A stretch of 64,000 nt of DNA from Owenia fusiformis (Eukaryota > Annelida > Polychaeta > Sabellida > Oweniidae). Each line of letters opens with the position of its first letter. Positions within the stretch are counted from its first letter, which is position 1. The notes beneath the pieces are model-generated. The model saw nothing but the letters and a program-made list of their open reading frames with translations. It searched no databases and was not told the origin of the DNA. The stretch covers positions 9,380,218 to 9,444,217 of the forward strand of contig CAIIXF020000003.1 in NCBI GenBank assembly GCA_903813345.2, given 5' to 3'. The position numbers and the translations under genes were made by a program. Shown here piece after piece: positions 28,653-40,600 of this stretch.

Positions 28653-31600
28653 CTATAATCCTTCAATTGACATCACATACTCATTCACATAACATTCCTT
28701 AAAATACACTGTTTACCACTGAAGGAAGGAATCCTACAGTTCATCCGAGGAAAGTTCTAAGACTTATCCCCCCCCCCAAATTTATCGATAGGGGAGAGCT
28801 GGTGTGGACATCACTCACATATTAAAGTATTTCTAAAACTCACCATTTATTCATGAAGGGATTAAATAATTATTTTGTTTGTGCTTCCAAGGAATATTCT
28901 AAAATGACTTACCCCCCCCCCCCCCCCACTCCGTTCATTATCAAATGTATAGCACTCACTTACTCCAAAAGTAGTTCATAAGGCAAATCTTTTTATACCC
29001 ATTGCAGTATTCTACAGTTGAAACATTTCACCTATTTCTCTGAGGGTTAATGTGTGAAACTGTATACTGTTTGTGGTTTGCGCTCCCAAGAAGAATTCTA
29101 ATATACCTTAACATCCCTCCTCACCTTATCCATTCACAAAAGGAGATAGACAATATTCACTTATTCAAAACGGAATTCTACTATAGATAAAATGCTTCTA
29201 AGGAAGATTCTGATATACCAAGGCAATAACCATTTGTTGTAGACGTCGACCATCAACTGCCAAATGCCAATCGCCAAACACTGACCACAAAAAAGTTGGA
29301 GGCATTAACAAAAGGAGACAGCCAGCATTCACTTATTCCAAGAGTATCTCCAATAACATACACGTAAAGGGATTCTAGTAGATAAAGTTCACATATACAT
29401 TTACCTTTGAAGGTGGTGTGTGGAACTGTATACAGTTTGTGCTTCCAAGGAAAATTGTCATATGACCTAACCCCCCCCCCCCCCCCCTACACTTTATCCA
29501 TTGAAAAAATGTGAAAGACATAACTCATTTTTCCAGAAGTATTTCTTACACAATCCTTTTATAGATGAAGAGATTGTACAATAAGTAAAGCTTACATATA
29601 CCTCTAAGGGTCATGTTTTGAAAGGTATAACTTTTTTCTCAAAGGGAATATTTCAAGATGACATAACCCCCTCGCACTCCACTTTATGCATTAGCAAAAG
29701 GAGAAAGACAGAACTCATTGTCCAGAAGTATTTCTAAAGTAACTATCTAAAAAGATTCTACAATAGGTAAAGTTTGCATGTACCTCTGAAGATACTCCTA
29801 ACAGGATCTTAAGAGGTTCTGGACAAATCATTTGATTCTGGACTTGTCATATTTTTTTTTCAACGAAATCACATCCAAGGGTTGAATTTTTATTAGCTAT
29901 TTAGAGAGTGAGTCCTGCCTAGTATTAATTTCAATAAAAAAGTTAAAATAGAACCCTATTTGAGAGTCAATCTAATACTTACATTACATTGATAAATTAA
30001 GGCAAATCCTGAAATATTTTTAAAGTGCGTTTTTTAATGAAATATTATCCAGCAAGTATTTAAATGAAACGGTCTTATTTAAATACAAATCATAACATGA
30101 TATTTTTCATGAAACATTTTTCAATGAAATTCAATTGAAGGGTCAAGATAAAACGAGCTAATTTAGGTGAAAACCCTTACATGATGATGTGTTTTCATAT
30201 CTTCTTTCATAAAATTCCATCAAGGGGAGAAGATAAAATGATCGAATTTAAGTGATTTAAGGATCACGAGAATATGTTTTCTTTGATATTTTCTATGAAA
30301 TCCCATCCAATGGTCAAGGTAAAATTTTGATTTTGATTTGGTCACGTGTTCGAAAGATCCATATAAGGCCCATAGAACCATATAGGAACGTCATTTTGAA
30401 TGTCACGTGATAGATCCATATAAGGCTTTTAGAACCATTTATGGAAAGATGAGGGAAGCCCCTGACACCTGTTTCACGATTTTTATGCACTTCATTATTG
30501 TACCGAAGTTTGCCGATTCGATTCGTCGTATTTCGGAATCCTGGTGACAATTTTATACTCCATTGGAGTATTTTTGACCTACTTCTTATGACGGAAATTC
30601 CCGAACCTTGTTCGGATTAATCCGGATTTTCTGACCTACTTTATCTACCGAGATTTCACGAGTTAACATTCGTCTCATTCCGGAATCCTGGTGACAATTT
30701 TATACTCCATTGGAGTATTTTTGATCTACTTTTTCTGGATTTTGCCCTACTTATTATATCTTGACAACAAGCAAATCAAAAAGTTCGACATGAACGGGTC
30801 TCGATCAACTAACCTAGACTATGGAAGCCAGGCACGCTAACCATGAGGCCAACGAGCTACCGATATGAAAGAACAAAAGTATTATATATTTATACCGAGC
30901 GTCAATTCAAAATGATCCTCACTTTTGTCTCCACTTAAATACGACTCGTCAGTTGTATCCAGAATAGTAGAACGCCTATGGCGCTAGTGAATAACCAAGT
31001 CCCAGGTGAGTGGTTCGTATCCCTCCGTGATATACTATTTTTGTTTTATTAAATACGACAGAAAGGAGCAAGGTGTAGGTTGAAAACAAGACGTTAGTTT
31101 GTTTCAAAACAGTTTGGAAACATTAATCTCTGGAACATTATTTTTTCAACACTGATACAAATTTCCCTGACATTTCCCTGACATGTCTACCGTTTCAAAA
31201 TTCCCGGTCATCTTTGGCCCTTTTGACTTTATTTTAAAATTACCTGACATTTCCAGCACTTGGAAAATCAAGTCAATTTCCCTGACATTTCCAGGTGTGT
31301 ATGAACCCTGGAAATATCTCACTGGCTCGCCCTATGAATCGCTAGCACAGATTGGATTGATTAGTGTTTCAAAATGATGGACGAAGTGTTTGATTAGATA
31401 ATTTACATATTAAGCTTCTTAAAGGGGCAACAAGGCCTGTACATAGAAAATTCGAAATTTTTTACATTTTCTGAATTTTTAGGGCAACATTTGGCTTTAA
31501 CATCTTTTTTTATACATTTTTTCTTAAAATGTATGGATAAACAATAAAATTTCAGCATTAAGCAGTGCAAATTCAGTTCAAAGCTTCTATAAAGGGAGTC

Positions 31601-34600
31601 CAACTTATAGATTTTAAAAATCCGACTCGTTTAAAGAAGAATATCAGCAGCTTAAATCACGCCTTGTGATCATACAAAATGGATGGAGGGGGGGGGGTAG
31701 GCGATTTCTGCAAGAAAACTCAACAAATTTGGAAGATTTATTTTTTCAAGATAAAATTTACAACTGAATTGCCAAATGAATAGGCGCAGTGCATGGCAAA
31801 ATATGTAAGGTCTTCTAGTATTTTTTGAACTGATACGCTTCTAAGATATGAGATCTATTATAAAAGGCGCATCATCATCATCATCATCATCAACGTGCAA
31901 AAGTCAATGTTTTTGCTATAAATCAGGCAACAATGGTCTACACGACTTGTAATAAATAGGTATGAGGGGCGTTATTAGAGAATTTTCGTTATACGTTTTT
32001 TAAAAACTTATACGTATACTTATACTTATAAACCCAATAAACAAGGTGTTTCATAATTTTCTTATTCGTCGGGAAATATCTCCTAGGGCGGTAATAAAAA
32101 GGGCCAATGGCATACCATTCGTACCCCCTTGATGTAAAGCATGTTTAGTTGTGTCATATGTGTTTTCTAGAATCAAATAGGCTGATATAGCACACGGGTT
32201 TTACAGATTTATCTACTCTCAAATATATTTTTTGTAGATGATCGTTTTGAATCACTTTGTAGAAATAACGAAGGGAGAATTAGTTCAGCTAATGAATGAG
32301 TCGAGCTATTTGATTGGATACTATGCCTATTCAGCCGATTAATTTTAATAAGCCATTCTGGTCAGTAGGTCCACACATATACTATGCGGAGATCCAACTC
32401 TGTAAGTTTATAATCTGCGTATAAAGGCCCTTTTATACGTAAAAACTTAAAAATTGACCTTATAATTTCATGAGAACTTTGAAATGATCGACTCGTTCGT
32501 GTAGTGATTCACTTTAAAGGGTCTCGTTTATCGTACACTACAAGGACCCGTCAACTAGAATTTAGTTTATCGTGTTCATAATTGACACTAGCAAAGGACA
32601 TTGTATTCGCAGTCCCTAGTTGATGATGAAGCTTGACTATATCGGGAATAGTTATGCCCCACTTGGTACAGATTATGAAAATCAATTTGAATTGATTTTA
32701 GTTCGACAAGACCCTTTAAACTATAAGTATACGTATAAGTTTTTGAAACAACTTATAACGAAAATTCTCTATTATCACAACACTGACATTGCTCACTTTT
32801 TAAAGTTGTTTCAAAGCGTTATATGTAAATGGGCGTGTGGAAGGCCCGTGGGTGGCAATAAAATAACTCGAACTTCAAATTAAAATATATCTAAAATAGT
32901 ATATTTCAAACTTCAATGTTTAAAATACAATGCTCTGTAATGTACAACATGAACTCTTACAGCAACTACTGACAAGCCAACACCCAATGCAAACTCAGCT
33001 ACATGTGAGTGAGAAAGACCATATAGGGGAACAATAGATATATAAAACTGACACAGTTTGCATAGTTGAATAACTCAAGGTGAAAAGTGAACATGGTATT
33101 AAAAGAGTAAAACTGCAAACAACCTACTTAGGGACCTGTTATATTGAGATGAATAGGGATTGATTAATATGAACAGTAATAATATAAAATGTGAAAATGA
33201 CCATGTTACATATACAAAAAATAACCCCATTGTTACAAAATCACAAAAAGTTAAATATCTATTCTTGTATTGCATTTTCGTTCACTGGACAGATTTTAAT
33301 TGCATTGCTATTAGATACATTTTAAGGGTGATATGAAAATTGAACCACGAAAACAGATGTACTTTAAGTTAAAGGGAACGTTCTACCATACCCGCCATGC
33401 TATCTGACCCGAACGAGCCACCTTGTGGTGAGATTGGTAACTACCTGCTCGCATCTGCGTTATTACGCAGAGACATAAACGTATACACAAGGAAACGATA
33501 GGAGATAACCTATTTTATCTCTGTATACATTTTAACTTTAATACATCGTTGAATCGAATTTGTCCAAAGGTCTTGAAACGTAAAATACCTAAATATTTAT
33601 CTTAGACCTTGGGATGACCTTGTACAAGAAACATTAATGTTGACCTCGGTTCATCTAATCATAATTCGCCAAGGGCCATAGTATCATCAAACGCCAAATA
33701 CCTAGACATTGATCGTTTACTTGGATTTAAATAAGGAGTATGATTTTAAAATTGGCTAGGTCGTGGTTAAGCAACAATAGTATGTTCGAAATACCGCTGT
33801 GTAATGCCTGGATCACATTTGCTGCGAGTATTTTGTTCAAAATTGAATACATTTCTGAACACAATACTCAATCGGCCGGGCGCCGTAGTGAAAATCGGAG
33901 CAAATGTGACCAAGACATAAAACAATTGAATAATACTGTATCAGTTTCACATTTACAGCGGTCAAAAGCATTTACAAAAAAACCGCCAGAGTTGGCAATC
34001 ATATAAAATGAAACCAATCCCGCTGTGATTCATAGAAATAACTAATTTACTGCATTAAGTTCAATGTTATAACCATGTCGATTTACATGAGTGTCCGATT
34101 CATTGTACCAAATTTAAACCTTGACTGTTCTCCAGAAAGCAATAAGCTGACATATATCATATTTTACATTTTAATACATCTGAAAAGATAATAAATGTTT
34201 TAATATAAAGTTGACGTAGTTATAAATGTTTTCAGCGTAAAATCAAAGCACAACCATATAATTAAAAACATTACGCTGGGATTCCAACTGGATACAACTG
34301 ACGAGTTGTATTTAGGTGGCCTAAAGTGCTGCTTATTTTTTCGTGAAGCCACTCAGTAAAATTACGATTTCTCTCAACCCTGATGTTCAATCAACATCAT
34401 TCGAGTATCTATATTTTCCTGACACGTTCGGGCATCCGGTTATGACAACGTCTACCCAATGTTTGCACGAGAAATTGACGTAATTCATGACTGAAATCGG
34501 GAAGACAAAAATATGTGATATTCTTTCAGAATTGTTTATAATAACTATTTACAAAAACGTTCTCGAGACACAATCCATTTAGGTAGGGTTTGTTTTAAAG

Positions 34601-37600
34601 TCGAAAAGCCACAATAAGACAATACAAACCCAGATTAAACCCAGAAGAATGCAGATTTCATGTAATGATTTACGTTCATGTAAACAAAGTACGGAAAGTA
34701 CATATAATCCCCATATAAAACACTGGCCTACGTGACATGTAAACACAGGTTCAAATTGAAATATAGAAAATTTTCAACATAGATACGACGTCAGATACAT
34801 GTAAGATACTGTACATCGCGGCATTTTACTGCATTTTTACATGCGTTCTTACTTTTAAAACCGCGCGCAATATCTCGACAGCAAAATCATATTTTTCTAC
34901 AATTTTTCGTCATCAGTTGAACACGTATGTCCATGAAATATTTTGCCTATCAGAATTCCAAATAACTGATTTGTGACTTTTTAAATGCGAATCACGCAAG
35001 CCGTATTATGCGACTTTATATGCTAAAACCGGGTGTGGACTGTAACATTTTGAAGAAAAATGATTTCAATTTTAAACGAAAAATGAAGATAACTTTTTCA
35101 TTTCTTAACGGATCTTTCTCAAACTTTCACAATATTTAAATTCACCATTTTGAAAAAGACAAACAGATTCTGGTTGATGACGTCATAATATAACAATGCT
35201 AACTTAACGCTTATATTTATGCAAAAAAAGTGTGGACAGGCAGAATTTCGTACCAACAAGATATATATTTTGATCAATTAAACATTAAATCGTTTGAAAG
35301 GTGAATTATTATTTTTTGATTCCTGAAAGGCATATCATATTCTATATTTTTATCAAAAAACTATATCATTTCGATTGACATTCAGTCTGTAAGAAGCATA
35401 AATTGAAAGAAATATGAAGTGAAGCCATGTGAAAAATTCACAAAATTACGTTTCATTTTTTGAGTTCAAATATTTCTAATTAAGGGATAAATATTCAAAA
35501 CTTTTCAATGTTTCAGCATGTTCTTTTAAATATACCCCTTACTACATACAATTAATTTCATTTAATTTGATGCAGTATATATTGAGATAGACATCATTTT
35601 ATCACCGCAACCCCAAGTGAAGCCTTTACAAAATAAGACGTTATGCCGTTAGCGTATTATATGTTCTCCTTTATTATTCATTGCTTCAAATAAATAAAAC
35701 TAAATATTCGAGTTAAAATCAATTACAAATAATGCATTTAACAATCCTTAATATCTTCCCGTCTGTGTATATCAGTTGAATATGACAAGGGGCACTTTGA
35801 AAGTGTCTAGAAAGACGGTGCGACAACGAGAGCGCGGGGCCGAAAAGCGCGACAAAGAAGAAAACGGGTAGGGTTTGAAATGTCTACTTTCTGGTGATTC
35901 TAATTCTGTATATCGTGATACAACCTTTTTGAATATAGAATTGTATTGAAGCACACATTAATCTGAACAAAACTTGAAGTTTTTAAGAAGATTCCACGAA
36001 TATTAAAACTTCTGCAATTACTTGGAGGAGCATTGCGCATATTTATCGCGTAAATCTTTGCATTTTGTCGGTAAAATGGACAATTACAATGTTACGCCGT
36101 GATGTACAGTATCTGACGTCGTATCATAGCATTTGCTTCTGTGTTCTGTATGCCCCTCTACCTGCTAATAAGGCAATGTATCTTCAAATAAAACCTTAGC
36201 CAAGTAGATAAGGAAGTTGTAAATAGTTTTCACAAGCAATTTTATTCCCGGACGCCCAAACGTGTCAGGAACACATATATATTTGAATGATCTTGATTGG
36301 ACATCAGGTTGCAGAGAAATCGTATTTTTACTGAGTGGATTATTGAATTTCATAGATCTAGAGGCCCTTCGGGAGTGGAAAACCTTAAATTATCAGAGAT
36401 TAATGTTTCCAAACTGTTTTGAAACAAACTAACGTCTTGTTTTCAACCTACACCTTGCTCCTTTCTGTCGTATTTAATAAAACAAAAATAGTATATCACG
36501 GAGGGATACGAACCACTCACCTGGGACTTGGTTATTCACTAGCGCCATAGGCGTTCTACTATTCTGGATACAACTGACGAGTCGTATTAAGTGGAGACAA
36601 AAGTGAGGATCATTTTGAATTGACGCTCGGTATAAATATATAATACTTTTGTTCTTTCATATCGGTAGCTCGTTGGTCTAATGGTTAGCGTGCCTGGCTT
36701 CCATAGTCTAGGTTAGTTGATCGAGACCCGTTCATGTCGAACTTTTTGATTTGCTTGTTGTCAAGATATAATAAGTAGGGCAAAATCCAGAAAAAGTAGA
36801 TCAAAAATACTCCAATGGAGTATAAAATTGTCACCAGGATTCCGGAATGAGACGAATGTTAACTCGTGAAATCTCGGTAGATAAGGTAGGTCAGAAAATC
36901 CGGATTAATCCGAACAAGGTTCGGGAATTTCCGTCACAAGAAGTAGGTCAAAAATACTCCAATGGAGTATAAAATTGTCACCAGGATTCCGAAATACGAC
37001 GAATCGAATCGGCAAACTTCGGTACAATAATGAAGTGCATAAAAATCGTGAAACAGGTGTCAGGGGCTTCCCCTCATCTTTCCATAAATGGTTCTAAAAG
37101 CCTTATATGGATCTATCACGTGACATTCAAAATGACGTTCCTATATGGTTCTATGGGCCTTATATGGATCTTTCGAACACGTGACCAAATCAAAATCAAA
37201 ATCAAAATTTTACCTTGACCATTGGATGGGATTCCATAGAAAATATCAAAGAAAACATATTCTCGTGATCCTTAAATCACTTAAATTCGATCATTTTATC
37301 TTCACCCCTTGATGGAATTTTATGAAAGAAGTTATGAAAACACATCATCATGTAAGGGTTTTCACCTAAATTAGCTCGTTTTATCTTGACCCTTCAATTG
37401 AATTTCATTGAAAAATGTTTCATGAAAAATATCATGTTATGATTTGTATTTAAATAAGACCGTTTCATTTAAATACTTGCTGGATAATATTTCATAAAAA
37501 ATGCACTTTAAAAATATTTCAGGATTTGCCTTAATTTATCAATGTAATGTAAGTATTAGATTGACTCTCAAATAGGGTTCTATTTTAACTTTTTTATTGA

Positions 37601-40600
37601 AATTAATACTAGGCAGGACTCACTCTCTAAATAGCTAATAAAAATTCAACCCTTGGATGTGATTTCGTTGAAAAAAAAATATGACAAGTCCAGAATCAAA
37701 TGATTTGTCCAGAACCTCTTAAGATCCTGTTTCCTAATGACTCATCCCCCTATTTCAGGGAAGGAAGGACTTTACTCACTTATTCCAAAAGCATTCCTTA
37801 AAATATACTCTTTGCCCATGAAGGAATTCTTCAATTAGTACAGATCACATGTGCAGTTGAGCATAATGTGCTGTTCAAAAGGTTTGCGTGAGACCCCCAC
37901 GTGGCAAGGGGTAGGGAGAGTAACCTAGTGAGTCAATTAATGCAAAAAACAAGAATTAAAATCCCATCCTCTGGGTCTATATAAACATTGAAACAGGCTT
38001 TTGACCCAAGATAGGACATTTCTTAAATAGTCATCATAGAATTTCTGATCCAATTGTGCCATCTCCACTTTCTTGTATTTCTAGGGTAGGGGTCAACAAA
38101 GCTATATTAAAAAATAGAACTTAATCATTACATTTCTTATAAAACAATGTCGTACATAACTTGGAAATGATTTTTGAATACTACTTGGAGCACTATTACT
38201 GCCTATTATTTCTCTGAAGCTGCAACAATAGAATTGGTGAAACTAAAAAAATGAACAGTCAAACATATGCTTTTTTATTTCTATAAATTATGTTTTCTCT
38301 AAACCAATCAACACATCTCTCGATAATTTAAGGATACACTTAACCACTTTACTAGTGACATATTATGTAGAAACCAGTACTATAGCAACTATTTAATTGA
38401 TGTTATAGAATGATAATATAATACCCCCCCCCTCCTCAAATATTCTAATGGGGTATTATTAAATGTTTTATGTTAACAAATAATAATAAATATTATTATT
38501 ATAACGACCAATTTATAATTTACATTCTAATCTCTCTAGTACAGAGACTATGTATCTCAAACTGAGGCTAAACGTTTTACAGTTCAAGGGGATACTGTAA
38601 ACAAAGAATACGATGTAAGATTAGCTGGTGGGGATGAAAATGAAGGACGTGTGGAGATTTACTTGAACGGTACATGGGGACGAATTTGCAAAGATGGTTG
38701 GGATCTGAACGATATTAGAGTTGTGTGTAGACAACTTGGATTCAGCGAGAACAACCTCATCTCTATGTATGGTTTTAGCTGGTGTAAGATAACTAACTAT
38801 TATGTTCGCGTTCTAAAGCGTCTGCACAAATGTGTTAAATAAATGTTCACGAACACTCAAATGGTCATCATAGTTGATGAATTTGTCAAAATCACAAAAC
38901 AAAAGAGTACTTTCGATTCGATCTTTGAAGGAAACTGTATAATTCGATACGCAGCTTGTTTTATAACTTGTTGATAATGGCATGATTTCAGCTTTAGGTT
39001 CAATACCATCTCAATAGCAAATATGAGCATTGCTCAAAAATATTCAGTTCTCAAACGGCACTGAATTTCGTCCAAAATGTTACCAAGTTCCAAAAGTTGG
39101 TACCAAAAACACCGAAAACGACACCAAATATGTATTTGCTCATTTCACTGGAACCAGATTGTATATTTGCAGAAATGAAATGATACCAAAAAGTTACCGC
39201 TGCTCATTTCTTCAAATATATATTTTCCCTAAATAAGCTGACGCTACTTCACTTTTTGTTAAAGGTAGAGTCTCTGAAAGGTTCTCTGGATTAAGTTAAA
39301 CCGAAGGTTTGGAAAAATACTAATGAACGAATTGATAACTTGAATACAATATAATTTACGTGTACATTTAAGAAAAGGGGGCGTGGTCATTGGCTAAACT
39401 TTAACAATCAACATTTTGATCCGACTCCAGTGTTGTCAACAACAGTATAACTATGTGCTAAATTTTATATTCTATCACTAATAAGTACGCATGCGTCACA
39501 TTTCCACTAGCATAAAAATAGTAACTTTGTCAACGTTAAAAGATGAAGATTGCTTGAAATCTAGTAGAGATCTAATACAAAACGCTCTAGACGATCGTGA
39601 TTACAATATTACAATATGACTATCGGGAGATGATGTCTCCTTCATGCTTTAGATGGTCGAAGTGAACATCCATTCTCCCTAACAAATGTAGACTGCAATG
39701 GAAATGAAGGTTCTTTGAAAGATTGCAAACATGCTCCAATATGGAATCTCGGTCAGTGTTCATCAGGGAGAAAGGTAAAAGTATCATTATGAGTTTCTAC
39801 GTTAAAGTATTGTACTCCCTCTCACTAATAGTTGACGCTATTATTTTTGTCGACTTTAGCAATTTCCGCAGCTAATTCGATAATTTTCTGTTTTTATTCC
39901 TTCCGCACATGAGCGATATGCGCATGAGTGATATGCACATGAGTGATATGCACATGAGTGATATGCACATGAGTGATATGCATATGAGTGATATGCGCAT
40001 GAGTGATTTGTACATGAGTGATATGCATATGAGTGATATGCACATTGCACATGAGTGATATGCATATGAGTGATATTGACATGAGTGATATGCATATGAG
40101 TGATATGCGCAAAAAAGACAAAAATGATTCAAAGAGACCAAAAGTGAATCAAAATTGATTTGGCTAGAAACAATATCATAGTTTCAATTCATATCGCTTT
40201 TTTGTTTTTCGTATTTTCTTAAGAGAGGTAAAAATTATGAATTAATAAAAACAGAAAATGTTGTCTATTATGAAAGTAATTTCGATTTTAAATATATTAA
40301 TCAGAATAAGCCATACAAGCAGATTGATATTTTGAATTGTAAACTGTTACTCTTAATTGATCTCTAAAGACTTTACTGTCCCTTTGATTAAAGGCCTGAA
40401 CATTGATCTTTGTATTTCACGCAGTCCTATGTTAAGTACGCCATAGCTGTATGCAAGGCCCGAATTAGGCTAACTGGAGGCCCTGTAAACTCATCGGGAA
40501 GGCTGGAGATATTCTACGAAGAAGCCTGGCGACCTGTTTGTTCTAATACCCTATGGACCCCAAGTACTACTCAACGGAGAATCCAATACGACCTTGACAT

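Larger units (their letters stand above)
29800..37731. mobile_element. 7.9-kb non-autonomous element with 1.33-kb terminal inverted repeats, TCCT target duplication
   Basis: The arms are 29800-31132 and 36394-37731; the ends are AACAGGATCTTAAGAGG and its reverse complement. TCCT flanks both ends (29796-29799; 37732-37735), and the host satellite continues across the gap. The arms are nearly identical apart from a few substitutions and small indels such as one extra TCAAAA, so the insertion or arm homogenisation is recent. Each arm contains a direct duplication of GAATCCTGGTGACAATTTTA (from 30537 and 30684 in the left arm) and a tRNA-like segment. The 5.26-kb interior has no long frame; it contains other elements. 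No transposase is present, so it would be mobilised in trans or is a dead relic. Confidence 0.72.

Noticed and set aside
30314-30550. 78-residue frame in the left arm and its partner at 37030-37218
   Set aside because: They lie on opposite sides of an inverted repeat with no recognisable domain; treated as non-coding arm sequence.
36661-36735. tRNA gene in the large inverted arms
   Set aside because: The A box is acceptable but there is no proper B box or acceptor stem; the duplicated arm context favours a SINE relic.
39856-40141. Histidine/serine-rich proteins on the minus strand
   Set aside because: Three overlapping frames come from one 15-bp minisatellite within an intron.
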